Source: an uncultured Rickettsiales bacterium (GTDB lineage: Bacteria; Pseudomonadota; Alphaproteobacteria; UBA8366). From it: a DNA stretch of 14,435 bases. The DNA is taken from assembly GCA_913046825.1 (NCBI GenBank), contig CAJWTF010000095.1:1-14435 (forward strand). The letters are read 5' to 3'. Under the pieces are notes generated by a model. The model was given only the letters and a program-made list of their open reading frames with translations. It did not search any database and was not told where the DNA came from. Each line of letters starts with the position of its first letter. The first letter of the stretch is position 1. The position numbers were made by a program, and so were the translations under genes. This document shows, piece by piece, positions 1 through 8,676 of this stretch.

Positions 1-979
1 CATCTAAACCCTGGCGCTCATACTCCCTCAACTGTTCGACGATTTCTTCAGGCTGCCCCGCCACGCTAATGGTGCGTATTATTTCCGGCGTGATGAACCG
101 AGCCTCTTTGGGGTCAAGATAGCTGTAATGGCTCTTGTGCATATCCTGATGCTGTCGCGCTTCATCGCGTTCTTCCAAGAAGGCCAGATAGTCCTTCCAG
201 ATCGGCTTTACTTAATCAGGTGGATCCTCGCCGGTCTCCTTATAGCGTTCGACCAGATAGTGCACATTCACCATGATACCAGAGCCAATTTCGGCAATTG
301 CCCACTCTGACTCGAGGGCCTCACCCGGCTCCAGAATCAAGAGTTTCACCAAGGCGTAGGTCTTGAAATCGTCCAGCGAACGGCCCGCCCGTTCGGCCCC
401 TCGGCGGACATTCGCAAGCGCACGCGTGATGGAGCCGCCACGCGGGATCCCAGTAATCAATCCATCGCCAAGCTCACCGGCCAGCGCCTGTGCGCCCGGC
501 CCGAAGCCACCCACGTGAACCGGAATAGGGTCCGTCACGTTAAAGTAGCCGAAATCCTGATTGGCAAATGTGATTGGGTGGGTCACGCCGTCGAGTGTGA
601 ACTCAACTTCTTCGCCACGTAACAAAGCACTCACAACCCTGATGTATTAATTGAACTCCGCCACCTTCGCAGGCGGATGTCCCAACATCCGCATCGCGGT
701 ATTGCTGGTACAGAGCCCCACAAAACAACGCCCCGGCGCCAGACGATTGATTGTGGCGACACCATTTGCCGCCACCGGCGCCAGACGTAATCCCGCTACC
801 GCGACGCCGGTGCCAAGCTGCAAGCGCTGGGTCCATTGCGCCACCAAGGTCATCACCGACCAAACGTTGGAGCGGATCATCGGGCTATCCGTCATCCAGC
901 AAAAATTGTAACCGAGGTTTTCCGCATGAACGGCGACGCCGACTTCGTCGATTTTGTTACAACTGATGCCGAATTCCAT
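1..979 (-). pseudogene. LLM-class flavin-dependent oxidoreductase, two in-frame stops, 3' end off window
   Basis: Reading leftward from the ATG at 979 gives a luciferase-like monooxygenase-fold (F420/FMN-dependent) protein in one constant frame to the window edge, about 326 codons, close to the usual ~340-350 aa. Recognisable stretches are the N-terminal FGISCNKIDE, the LGTGVAVAGLRLAPV segment, TINRLAPGR, HVGGFGPGAQALAGELGDG, RGAERAGRSLDDF and a C-terminal LDPKEARFITPE...GQPEEIVEQLREYERQGL. The frame is broken by TAA at 649-647 (between VAEFN and YIRVVSALLRGEE) and TAA at 214-212 (between GEDPPD and VKPIWKDYLAFLEE). No frameshift is needed on either side. The start has a GAGGGG Shine-Dalgarno at 991-986, 6 nt upstream. 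It lies 17 bp behind the RND pump gene and was probably co-transcribed with it. The cofactor-site motif is also altered (CTSNT at residues 90-94 where the family, as I recall it, has GTGNT), which favours decay over sequencing error. Substrate is unknown. Confidence 0.8.
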
Positions 980-985
980 ACGTCG

Positions 986-991
986 CCCCTC
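986..991 (-). promoter_or_regulatory. Shine-Dalgarno of the LLM oxidoreductase pseudogene
   Basis: GAGGGG on the minus strand ends 6 nt before the ATG at 979. It is a strong match to the anti-Shine-Dalgarno complement and fixes the start of the interrupted gene. It lies in the short gap after the RND stop codon, so translation initiation of the downstream gene appears intact even though the reading frame is not. Confidence 0.6.
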
Positions 992-996
992 GTGAT

Positions 997-3900
997 TTAT
1001 TCCGGCGCCTCGAACTCGCGCAATTCTCGATCAAGACGTACACCCGCATGCGCGCGCGGCCGCGCCAAAGGCGCCAATAGACTGTAGATGACCGGAATGA
1101 GAATTAATGTGAAGACCGTTGATATGCCGAGGCCGCCAAAGACAACCCACCCGATGGCGCCCCGGGCTTCCGCACCCGCACCACTACCCAAGATCAACGG
1201 TAACGCGCCCAAAACAGTGGAGAGCATGGTCATCATTACCGGGCGCAATCGCGTTAACGCCGCCTCATGGACCGCCTCCAGGACGGAATGCCCCCGGTCG
1301 CGGAGTTGGTCCGCGAACTCCACGACGAGAATTCCATTTTTGGCCATTAAACCCACCAGCATCACCAGGCCAATTTGGCTGTAAATATTGATCGAGGTGC
1401 CGGTCACCTTCAGGGAAAAGACTGCCGCCGCTAGACCGAAGGGTACGGTCAGAATGATGACCAGGGCGCTTAACAAGCTTTCGAACTGTGCCGCCAAGAC
1501 AAGCAAGACAACGAGGACCGCGATCGCGAAGGTAATCGCGACTTCGTTGGAGGTATCCTTCAAAGTTGCGGCTTCGTTGATGAAATGCAGGCCGATCCCC
1601 GGCGGCAGGCTTTCATCGGCTAAAACCTCGATACGCTCGACCGCCTTGTGCATCGCGTAGCCGGGTGGCAAGGACGCCTCAATCTCAATGGCACGTTTCT
1701 GAGCCGAGCGGTCCAACTCCGCCGCCACACCTTCTTCCGTGAGGGTGACAAACGCGGAAAGCGGTACGAGTTTCCCACCGGTCGAACGCACAAACAGGTT
1801 TTTCAAGTCGCTCGGATCGTCGATGGCGCCCGCCGCGGATTCAAGCATTACAGGGACAGACCTGTCCTCCACGTTCAGCTCCGCGACCTCGAACCCATCG
1901 ACCATCGCCCGCAATGTATTGACGATCCCTTCGATGGGAATACCAAGGTCTTCGGACCGCCGCCTGTCGACGGTCAGGGAAAGCTGCGGTTGGGTTTGCT
2001 GGAACTCGATCTCCAGATCTTCCAGCTCCGGCGCCTTCGTTCGCAAGACGTCGAGAAATCCATCCGCCGCCGCCGCTATATCCTTGTAATTGGAGCCGGT
2101 CAGAGTAAATTCGATTCGACCGCCAGCACGGCGCAAATTCAAGCTGTTCGGCGTGCGAATCCGAGCCGTTGCACCTGGAATCGCCTTAAGCGGCCCGCGC
2201 AGGGCTTTCGCGATATCTTGCTGGCTACGACTACGCTCTGACCACGGCGCCAACGGTGCGATGATATAATTTCGGTTCAGATCCCACCGGCCCACGATCG
2301 AGAGAATATTCGTCACTTCACCGCTCTCACGCAGGGGCTCCAGCAATGCTTCGGCACGAGCTGATTGCCGATCCATATAATCGAGCCCAACACCGTCCGG
2401 GCCCTGCATCATTACAATGATCGCACCCCGGTCCTCGCGAGGTAGTAACTCACGGTCAATGCTCGGAAACACTATCAAGGCGGTGGACGCAAGCACAACG
2501 GCACACCCAATGACCAGTATCCCAGCCCTTAGCGTGAAATCGAGAAGTCGGCGATAGAGTGACACGACCCAATCACCGGCACGCTCGATCACACCACCAC
2601 CCCGTTTGCCACTTCCAGCTGGCAATCGGGACGCCAACATCGGACACAGAGAGAGTGCGACAAAGGAAGAAATCGCAACGGCAATGGCCAAAACGAAGCC
2701 GAACTCAGTGAATAACTTCCCAGCCGTGCTCGGCAAAAACGCAATCGGAAGAAATACCGAGATTAGCGTCGCGGTCGTCGCGAGCACCGCAAAAAACACC
2801 TGCCGCGTGCCGATCACGGACGCCGCGAACGGTTTCATCCCGAGGTTCCGTTGGCGCTGTATATTCTCCACCACCACAATAGCGTCATCGACGATCATTC
2901 CCGTTGCTAGAACGAGAGCCAATAGTGTCAGAATATTGATCGAAAATCCCAGCAGCCAAATCGCTGCAATCGTGCCGACAAGGGCAATGGGGATCGCCAC
3001 CGCCGGAATCAGCGTCGGCCGAAGCGAGCCCATGAACATATAAATCACCGCGATCACGACGAGCACGGCAATCGATAGACTAACGATCACTTCGCGCACA
3101 GAACTACGAATGAAATGCGCATCATCCGAGATCACCACAAGGTCGATATCTTTCAGGCGGTGGTTCAACCGTTCGATGGCTTTGCCAACTTCGTCCGAAA
3201 TCGCGATGGTATTCGATTGTGCACGCCGGATAATCCCGAGCCCCACAACCTTCCGCCCATTGAGCAAACTGCGGCTTTCCGCCTCAGCCGGGCCATAGAA
3301 CGCCTGCCCAACATCGGCGAGACGGATATCTTCCTTGATAGCAAGTCGCTCGATCGCATCCGGTCGCCACACCGACGCATCGGCACGGACCATCAACAGT
3401 TGGTCGTTCGACTTGAAGCTACCTGCCGGTACATCCAGGCTCGTGCTCGACAAGACACTTGCAACATCGTCGATGGAAAGCCCGTAACTCGCCAACCGTA
3501 GCGGATCGATAACCACCCGCAGCACTTGTTCTTGATCTCCGAACAACTCAACCGCGGCCACCCCGGGGATAGCGGTGAGCTCCGCGCCGATGTCTTCCTC
3601 CGCCAGCCGCGTTAATGCCTCTTGCGAGAGCTTGTCGCTCACCAAGGCGAGGCGAATGATCGGCAGAGAATCCGCGTCCGCTTTAACGATGGTGATGTCT
3701 TCGACGCCTTCCGGTAGGTCCCGTTCAATGCCGGCCACGGCTTCACGGATATCATTCGCGGCGACGTCCAAGTCGGCATCAGGTGAGAATTCTCCCCGAA
3801 TACGGGCATTATTCTCCTCGCTCGCGGCGTTGATCGTCTGGACGCCCGAAACACGCGCGACCGCCCCTTCGATGACGCTGGTCACCTCCGCATCCATCGT

Positions 3901-4083
3901 CTCGGGCGAGGCACCGTCGAAAAACGCACGCACCGTGACCACAGGACGGTCGACATCGGGCAGCTCACGTACTTCGACCCCTTGAATGGCGGCAAGCCCG
4001 GCGATCACTATTAACAGATTAAGGACGACCACCAATGTCGGGCGGCGCACGGAAAGTGACGGTAGATCGCTGATGCGGCTCAT
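997..4083 (-). CDS. Efflux RND transporter, inner-membrane permease subunit (HAE1/AcrB type)
   Basis: This 1028-residue proton-driven multidrug pump of the inner membrane has the normal length for the AcrB/MexB family. TM1 is near residues 14-34, followed by the first large periplasmic loop (about 35-330). A TM2-TM6 block spans about 331-485, a second half begins with TM7 near 520-540, and the final TM block covers about 848-1010. The TM4 motif GMIVDDAIVVVEN places the proton-relay aspartates at D399 and D400; the TM10 motif GLMAKNGILVVEFA supplies the paired K915. The ATG at 4083 overlaps the adaptor stop codon (ATGA), indicating translational coupling. It should assemble with that adaptor and with an outer-membrane TolC-like factor not encoded here. 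The sequence does not tell drug efflux from export of another hydrophobic compound, and the family is MexF/MdtB-like only in a broad sense. Confidence 0.95.
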   Translation of the reverse strand: MSRISDLPSLSVRRPTLVVVLNLLIVIAGLAAIQGVEVRELPDVDRPVVTVRAFFDGASPETMDAEVTSVIEGAVARVSGVQTINAASEENNARIRGEFSPDADLDVAANDIREAVAGIERDLPEGVEDITIVKADADSLPIIRLALVSDKLSQEALTRLAEEDIGAELTAIPGVAAVELFGDQEQVLRVVIDPLRLASYGLSIDDVASVLSSTSLDVPAGSFKSNDQLLMVRADASVWRPDAIERLAIKEDIRLADVGQAFYGPAEAESRSLLNGRKVVGLGIIRRAQSNTIAISDEVGKAIERLNHRLKDIDLVVISDDAHFIRSSVREVIVSLSIAVLVVIAVIYMFMGSLRPTLIPAVAIPIALVGTIAAIWLLGFSINILTLLALVLATGMIVDDAIVVVENIQRQRNLGMKPFAASVIGTRQVFFAVLATTATLISVFLPIAFLPSTAGKLFTEFGFVLAIAVAISSFVALSLCPMLASRLPAGSGKRGGGVIERAGDWVVSLYRRLLDFTLRAGILVIGCAVVLASTALIVFPSIDRELLPREDRGAIIVMMQGPDGVGLDYMDRQSARAEALLEPLRESGEVTNILSIVGRWDLNRNYIIAPLAPWSERSRSQQDIAKALRGPLKAIPGATARIRTPNSLNLRRAGGRIEFTLTGSNYKDIAAAADGFLDVLRTKAPELEDLEIEFQQTQPQLSLTVDRRRSEDLGIPIEGIVNTLRAMVDGFEVAELNVEDRSVPVMLESAAGAIDDPSDLKNLFVRSTGGKLVPLSAFVTLTEEGVAAELDRSAQKRAIEIEASLPPGYAMHKAVERIEVLADESLPPGIGLHFINEAATLKDTSNEVAITFAIAVLVVLLVLAAQFESLLSALVIILTVPFGLAAAVFSLKVTGTSINIYSQIGLVMLVGLMAKNGILVVEFADQLRDRGHSVLEAVHEAALTRLRPVMMTMLSTVLGALPLILGSGAGAEARGAIGWVVFGGLGISTVFTLILIPVIYSLLAPLARPRAHAGVRLDRELREFEAPE

Positions 4084-5219
4084 CCGCCTTTGCCCGTCGG
4101 CGACGGCGTAGGCGAAACTGTCGCGGCGAAGGGCTCCGTTCGTAGTTTCTGCGCCGCGCGTAGGCCCTGGACACCTTCGACGACAATCGTATCGCCCGCG
4201 CCCAAAGGCCCGTCGACGAGGATACGTCCTTTGTCACGCCGCACAATTGAAACGAAGACTTTTTCCGCCTTGTTATTCGTCACACGCCACAAATAGGCGC
4301 CGTCTCGGCTCCAGAGGACCGCTACTTCCGGGATCGTCGCATATCGGCCGCCCGTGAACGCAATTTGCACGTCGAAAGACGTTCCGGGCCGTATGGCGTC
4401 CCCCTTATTGGGAATGGCCGCCTTAATCCGCAATGTGCGTGTCACCGGATCAATCCGGCTTCCTAGCTCTGCCACCGCACCTGCCAACACGACCTCGCGC
4501 CGCGTCCACGGCCGCAATGCCACCGGATCACCGGGGCGCAACCGCGCGGCAAATTCCTCAGGCAAATTGAAATCCACTAAAATTGACGACCTGTCATCCA
4601 ATGTCACGATCATGGTTTGTTCGGACACCCGGTCTCCGCGCTCGATATCCGTCAAACCGACGACACCGTCAAAGGGAGCGTAGACCGTCCGATCCCGGAG
4701 AGACGCCCGCGCTTGCGCCAAGCGCAGACGAGCACTTTCATGCTCGGTCTCCGTTGTCTGCAATCGGGCGACCGAAGCCGCACCGCTCGGCGCCAAACGT
4801 TGTAGCCTTTTGACCTGCCGGGCGGCTTCCTTCACGGCCACTTCCGCCAGGCCGACAGCCAATAGTTGATGCTTTGAATCCAAACGGACCAAAACATCGC
4901 CCCTTTTCACCCGCTCGCCGGCCTTGAAAGACACCTCAATTACTTCACCGGAAACGGAGGGATGTATCGATGCAGATTTTAGCGCCTCCCCGGTACCGAC
5001 CGCTCGCAGAACAACCTTGTCGTCCGCGAATTTTATGGGTTCGACGAGCACCAAAGTAGCGCCAGCCCTTTTGCGTGCACCGTTCCCTGGCGACGCGTCG
5101 CCATCGGCCAAGAAAATCCACCATCCCAACGCCACGACGCCCGCAAGAGCCGCAATGACGACCATTTGCGTCGTTAGCCGGACGGTCTCTCGACCTGCTG
5201 CTTCATATTTTTCGCTCAA
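4080..5219 (-). CDS. Efflux RND transporter periplasmic adaptor subunit (membrane fusion protein)
   Basis: A 379-residue HlyD/AcrA-type adaptor that links the RND pump to an outer-membrane channel. It has a single N-terminal membrane anchor (about residues 19-37, VVIAALAGVVALGWWIF). The first lipoyl half is at about 84-115 (SVSGEVIEVSFKAGERVKRGD), then an alpha-hairpin rich in Ala/Glu/Arg (116-175). The second lipoyl half is at about 176-209 (VYAPFDGVVGLTDIERGDRV), then the beta-barrel and membrane-proximal domains. There is no lipobox cysteine, so it is anchored by the helix and not by lipid. The start codon is TTG: the codons upstream contain an in-frame TAA and no ATG, and an AGGTG sits just before the TTG. 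The alternative is Met19, which would cut into the anchor helix. The gene is first in the leftward operon and overlaps the pump gene by 4 bp. No dedicated regulator gene is adjacent. Confidence 0.92.
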   Translation of the reverse strand: MSEKYEAAGRETVRLTTQMVVIAALAGVVALGWWIFLADGDASPGNGARKRAGATLVLVEPIKFADDKVVLRAVGTGEALKSASIHPSVSGEVIEVSFKAGERVKRGDVLVRLDSKHQLLAVGLAEVAVKEAARQVKRLQRLAPSGAASVARLQTTETEHESARLRLAQARASLRDRTVYAPFDGVVGLTDIERGDRVSEQTMIVTLDDRSSILVDFNLPEEFAARLRPGDPVALRPWTRREVVLAGAVAELGSRIDPVTRTLRIKAAIPNKGDAIRPGTSFDVQIAFTGGRYATIPEVAVLWSRDGAYLWRVTNNKAEKVFVSIVRRDKGRILVDGPLGAGDTIVVEGVQGLRAAQKLRTEPFAATVSPTPSPTGKGG

Positions 5220-5279
5220 ATCGACACCTACATTAGAATTGCGCCAGCGATTTTAGAGCGAAGCCAGGATCACACACCA

Positions 5280-5298
5280 GTGAAGTTAATCATTTCAC
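5280..5298. promoter_or_regulatory. Candidate operator dyad GTGAA-N9-TTCAC
   Basis: Perfect 5-bp arms GTGAA and TTCAC are separated by 9 bp, with some extra symmetry inside (about 14 of 18 paired positions over 19 bp). It sits upstream of the possible minus-strand -10 box of the efflux operon, a plausible place for a TetR- or MarR-type regulator to act. No such regulator is encoded nearby, and a dyad this short can occur by chance in AT-rich DNA. Confidence 0.25.
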
Positions 5299-5389
5299 CC
5301 ATCACAAAATTTAAGTCATGCAGTATTTTCATTCAATTTATTCATTTATTATTACTTCACGAATACATAAATTTACTTTTCCTCTACAC

Positions 5390-5418
5390 TTGAGTTTATT
5401 TGCACAAGTCGATAATAT
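5390..5418 (+). promoter_or_regulatory. Candidate sigma70-type promoter for ftsK
   Basis: TTGAGT (5390-5395) and TAATAT (5413-5418) are spaced by exactly 17 bp, each matching 4 of 6 consensus positions. An alternative -10, GATAAT at 5411-5416, matches 5 of 6 but leaves a 15-bp spacer. The position, about 78 bp before the ftsK ATG, is reasonable. The background is AT-rich, so chance matches are likely. Confidence 0.4.
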
Positions 5419-5495
5419 TTTGATAAATTCATCTGCCGCACAGGTTATTGGTTTAGTCAGCCGTGCGGCCTCAACGAAGCGACAAGGGCGATACC

Positions 5496-7934
5496 ATGGC
5501 CACCGCGAACAAAAGCGCGACGAAATCTTCATTCCTCCCCGCCGGTATGAGCGCCATTTTACGCCACCGGTCGGTCGAATTCGTCGGAGGCGGAATGATC
5601 GTGATTGCCTTGGCCCTGCTGGTCGCATTTGCCAGCTACGCTTCAGGCGATCCGTCACTGAATACGTCGACTGCAGGTGGAGAGATTCGGAACTTATTAG
5701 GAGCGGCAGGTGCCCTGGCAAGCGACCTCCTTCTGCAATCCCTTGGGTTGGTTGCATTGTTCGGCGTCATCCTCCTCGCCGGATGGGGCTGGCGCTTGGT
5801 CAGCAAACACCGCATTGCGGCACCCTGGCTTCGTCTCGCTCTGCTCCCTGCAGGATTGCTGATCGCAGCACTTGCGCTGTCACATACGAGTTCGCCGGAA
5901 AGCTGGCCGTTCCGTGGTGGGCTCGGGGGAGTGGTCGGCGATATGTTGCATTTCTGGACGCTCGATTTATTGATTGAGCCGGTACCACGTTGGTGTTACG
6001 TGGCCGTGATGGCTGCAATCGCCGGCGGCGTTCTTTTATACACACTAGGGTTTTCCGCTCGCGAGTGGCAAAACGGCGCCCTCCGTATTTGGCACGGGAG
6101 CAAGTTCGCATTTCAAATGGCAGGCAATCTCCAGCGTCGTACAAAGCCGCAGGAGAAGGAAGAAGAGACAGTCGCGGACCGCCCGGAGAAGATCGGATTT
6201 TCGTTCCGAAAACTTATTCCGACCATCGCCCTTCGCCGTAGCAGCCAAGATCGGATCGAGCCTACCTTTGGTGAAAACACCAATGACTTTAATGCGCGAC
6301 CGGTGGAGGTGGTCTCGACCAGAAAACCCATCGACCCAGACCTCGTTGCACCTAAGAAGGAGACGACTAAACCGGGACGCCGCGCCCGTGAGGCAAAACA
6401 ACGCAAACTCGATTTGCGAAGCCCCGACGACGGCTTCCAACTACCACCCCTCGAATTGATTGACGACGCGCCGCCAGGCGAGCGCTCAATGGAAATGATC
6501 AACGAGGAAGGATTGCAGCAAAACGCCCGGTTCCTCGAAGGCGTCCTCGATGACTTTGGTGTGCGCGGTGAAATCGTCAAAGTCCGCCCTGGGCCCGTCG
6601 TCACGCTTTACGAACTGGAGCCCGCACCGGGTACTAAAACCAGCCGTGTAATCGGACTATCCGACGATATCGCACGCTCCATGAGCGCCATCTCCGTCCG
6701 CTCCGCGGTTATCCGCGGGCGCAACGTGATCGGCATCGAACTGCCGAATGCAAAGCGCGAGACGGTGTATCTTCGGGAATTGCTTGCGTCCGAAACATTC
6801 GAAAAGAACACCAGCAAACTGCCGATGGTTCTCGGCAAGGATATTGGCGGCAATCCTGTCATCGCCGACCTATCCCGCATGCCTCATCTTCTGATCGCAG
6901 GAACAACCGGTTCCGGTAAGTCCGTCGGCTTGAACGCGATGATCCTGTCTCTGCTCTACCGGCTGACACCGGAACAGGGCAAATTAATAATGATCGATCC
7001 CAAGATGTTAGAACTGTCGGTCTATGACGATATCCCGCACTTGTTGACACCTGTCGTCACGGAGCCGAAGAAGGCCGTGGTTGCCCTCAAATGGACGGTG
7101 CGCGAGATGGAACGTCGCTACTCCAATATGGCGAAGCTCGGCGTGCGTAATATCGAGGGATACAACAAACGAGTTGTCGAAGCCGCTGATAAAGACGAAG
7201 AGCTGACGCGAACGGTTCAGACCGGGTTCGACACGGAGACTGGCAAACCGATCATGGAGGAACAGCCCCTCGATCTGACGCCGCTCCCGTATATTATTGT
7301 TGTCGTCGATGAGATGGCGGACCTGATGTTAGTCGCTGGTAAGGACATCGAGGCGACCATTCAACGCTTGGCGCAGATGGCACGGGCCGCAGGAATTCAC
7401 CTCATTATGGCAACGCAGCGCCCTTCGGTGGATGTCGTCACAGGCACGATCAAAGCAAACTTTCCGACGCGAATCAGTTTCCAGGTCACGTCGAAGATCG
7501 ACAGCCGTACGATCCTTGGCGAGCAAGGCGCGGAACAATTACTCGGCCAGGGTGATATGCTCTTCATGGCCGGTGGCGGACGGATTACCCGCGTTCACGG
7601 CCCTTTGGTCCATGACGACGAAGTGGAAGCGGTCGCGCAATTTTTACGCTCGCAAGGGGCGCCAGAATATATCGATTCGGTAACCGCGGATGACGAAGAC
7701 GACCCCTTCACGATGATGGAAAACGAAGAGAATTCGGGCGACGAGCTATACGACAAGGCCGTCGCCCTCGTATGCCGCGAAGGTAAGGCGTCTACCAGTT
7801 TCGTGCAGCGCCACTTGCAGATCGGGTATAACCGCGCCGCCCGTATCATCGAAAAGATGGAGAAAGAAGGCGTGATCAGCCAAGCCGACCGGGTCGGGCG
7901 ACGAGAAGTCCTCGCGGGCGACCACAGCTCCTAA
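5496..7934 (+). CDS. ftsK: DNA translocase FtsK (FtsK/SpoIIIE family)
   Basis: This 812-residue divisome ATPase pumps chromosome termini and activates dimer resolution at the closing septum. The N-terminal part (about residues 26-190) carries four or five hydrophobic membrane segments. A charged, probably disordered linker follows (about 195-310), shorter than in E. coli. The alpha/beta motor domain includes [15 protein letters not shown], Walker A GTTGSGKS at 469-476 and Walker B IIVVVDE with D605-E606. It ends with the conserved [20 protein letters not shown] stretch and [17 protein letters not shown]. The C-terminal gamma winged helix (about 749-806, [21 protein letters not shown]) reads KOPS-type orienting sequences. 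I chose the ATG at 5496 because AAGGG (5484-5488) lies 7 nt upstream; the in-frame GTG at 5463 would add 11 unlikely residues. lolA follows in the same direction. Confidence 0.96.
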   Translation: MATANKSATKSSFLPAGMSAILRHRSVEFVGGGMIVIALALLVAFASYASGDPSLNTSTAGGEIRNLLGAAGALASDLLLQSLGLVALFGVILLAGWGWRLVSKHRIAAPWLRLALLPAGLLIAALALSHTSSPESWPFRGGLGGVVGDMLHFWTLDLLIEPVPRWCYVAVMAAIAGGVLLYTLGFSAREWQNGALRIWHGSKFAFQMAGNLQRRTKPQEKEEETVADRPEKIGFSFRKLIPTIALRRSSQDRIEPTFGENTNDFNARPVEVVSTRKPIDPDLVAPKKETTKPGRRAREAKQRKLDLRSPDDGFQLPPLELIDDAPPGERSMEMINEEGLQQNARFLEGVLDDFGVRGEIVKVRPGPVVTLYELEPAPGTKTSRVIGLSDDIARSMSAISVRSAVIRGRNVIGIELPNAKRETVYLRELLASETFEKNTSKLPMVLGKDIGGNPVIADLSRMPHLLIAGTTGSGKSVGLNAMILSLLYRLTPEQGKLIMIDPKMLELSVYDDIPHLLTPVVTEPKKAVVALKWTVREMERRYSNMAKLGVRNIEGYNKRVVEAADKDEELTRTVQTGFDTETGKPIMEEQPLDLTPLPYIIVVVDEMADLMLVAGKDIEATIQRLAQMARAAGIHLIMATQRPSVDVVTGTIKANFPTRISFQVTSKIDSRTILGEQGAEQLLGQGDMLFMAGGGRITRVHGPLVHDDEVEAVAQFLRSQGAPEYIDSVTADDEDDPFTMMENEENSGDELYDKAVALVCREGKASTSFVQRHLQIGYNRAARIIEKMEKEGVISQADRVGRREVLAGDHSS

Positions 7935-7937
7935 ATC

Positions 7938-7977
7938 GGCGCGTGCCGCAGATTCAGGTTGCGAATTCGGACGCGCC
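7938..7977 (+). other. Stem-loop between ftsK and lolA
   Basis: The arms GGCGCGT-G-CCG (7938-7948) and CGGACGCGCC (7968-7977) pair as a 10-bp GC-rich stem with one bulged G and a loop of about 19 nt. It starts three bases after the ftsK stop codon and ends 17 nt before the lolA ATG. No T-tract follows (CCCCAACTGTCT instead), so a standard intrinsic terminator is unlikely. It could be an mRNA processing or stability element, or could reduce readthrough into lolA. Confidence 0.45.
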
Positions 7978-7994
7978 CCCCAACTGTCTGGGTT

Positions 7995-8624
7995 ATGTCC
8001 ATCAACGATAAAATTAAACGGATCAGTCTTGCCGCGCGCTTCGCGCTTTGCCTAGTCTGTATGCCTTTACTCGCTGCCGCCGACACACCGACGGAAACCC
8101 AGATTGATCGCATCGAGAGCTATCTCAATACGCTGCGCACCCTTGAAGCACGTTTCGTTCAGAACAACCCGGACGGCGGATTCGCGCAAGGTAAGTTGTA
8201 CCTTCACCGTCCCGGTCGTATGCGCTTCATATATGATCCACCCGTCCCGCTGCAATTATATGCCGACGGTAATCTGCTCATCCATGTCGACACCGAACTG
8301 GAACAGGTGAGCCACTATCCACTCGACGAAACGCCGGCCCATTTCCTTTTGCGGGCGGATATTAGTTTGCGGAAGGGACTTACGGTGAAGTGGTACAAGC
8401 ATGCCAACAAGGTTGTGCGCGTCGAGTTGGTTGATGGAAAAAATCCAGATATCGGCTCTGTTATGTTGACGTTCTCGGATGCGCCGCTTCAACTCCGTTC
8501 CTGGACGATTACCGACGCTCAAGGGCTGCGGACCGAACTTGCCCTTGTCGATGCACGATTTGGCGGCCAACTCGACCCCGAATTGTTTCGGTTTACCGAT
8601 ACTTTCGAAGGTCCGGGGAACTAA
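7995..8624 (+). CDS. lolA: Outer-membrane lipoprotein carrier protein LolA
   Basis: A 209-residue periplasmic chaperone that takes lipoproteins from the inner-membrane LolCDE complex to the outer membrane. The N-terminus is a signal peptide (basic MSINDKIKR, hydrophobic core to about residue 28, likely cleavage after LLAAA before DTPT). The mature protein shows the family hallmarks LEARFVQ, GKLYLHRPGRMRFIYDPP (about 67-83), LYADGNLLIHVDTELEQV and the ADISL segment. Length is normal for LolA. The ATG at 7995 fits the signal peptide; an in-frame TTG at 7959 would extend through the intergenic stem-loop and is unlikely. The ribosome binding site is weak (GGG just before the ATG). It lies 60 bp after ftsK, a neighbour pairing I know from alphaproteobacteria. 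Confidence 0.9.
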   Translation: MSINDKIKRISLAARFALCLVCMPLLAAADTPTETQIDRIESYLNTLRTLEARFVQNNPDGGFAQGKLYLHRPGRMRFIYDPPVPLQLYADGNLLIHVDTELEQVSHYPLDETPAHFLLRADISLRKGLTVKWYKHANKVVRVELVDGKNPDIGSVMLTFSDAPLQLRSWTITDAQGLRTELALVDARFGGQLDPELFRFTDTFEGPGN

Positions 8625-8676
8625 CACGAGAAATCAGGGCTCGACAGAACGCGACTTGCGACCCATTCTTAGAGTC

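Larger units (their letters stand above)
5220..5495. promoter_or_regulatory. AT-rich divergent intergenic region between efflux operon and ftsK
   Basis: These 276 bp contain no credible coding sequence. From about 5283 to 5455 the base composition drops to strongly AT-rich, in contrast with the surrounding genes, as expected for the promoters of two divergent transcripts. On the plus strand there is a candidate sigma70-type promoter (separate entry). On the minus strand TAAAAT at 5255-5250 could be a -10 box for the adaptor gene, but I see no convincing -35 at 17 bp. An imperfect dyad GTGAA-N9-TTCAC at 5280-5298 could be an operator. An 8-bp palindrome TAAATTTA lies at 5368-5375 and is probably just low complexity. 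Confidence 0.6.

Noticed and set aside
1..979. Alternative genetic code or general TAA readthrough to explain the two in-frame stops
   Set aside because: Intact genes here end at TAA (RND pump, ftsK, lolA, xth) as well as at TGA and TAG, so TAA is a working stop codon.
603..1087. Short overlapping plus- and minus-strand open frames over the oxidoreductase remnant
   Set aside because: Arg/Pro/Ala-rich translations in other frames without recognisable domains; typical shadows of GC-rich coding DNA.
1648..2241. 197-residue open frame on the plus strand inside the RND gene
   Set aside because: Antisense to well-conserved RND coding sequence, no family resemblance, no ribosome binding site that stands out.
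5300..5440. Replication origin, attachment site or CRISPR leader in the AT-rich stretch
   Set aside because: No repeated boxes, direct repeats or spacer pattern; the region is explained as divergent promoters.
5318..5977. 219-residue plus-strand open frame running from the AT-rich region into ftsK
   Set aside because: It overlaps the ftsK membrane domain in another frame and changes from low-complexity to Arg-rich sequence; not protein-like.
7938..7977. Intrinsic terminator after ftsK
   Set aside because: The stem is good but is followed by CCCCAACTG and no run of T, so I list it only as a stem-loop.
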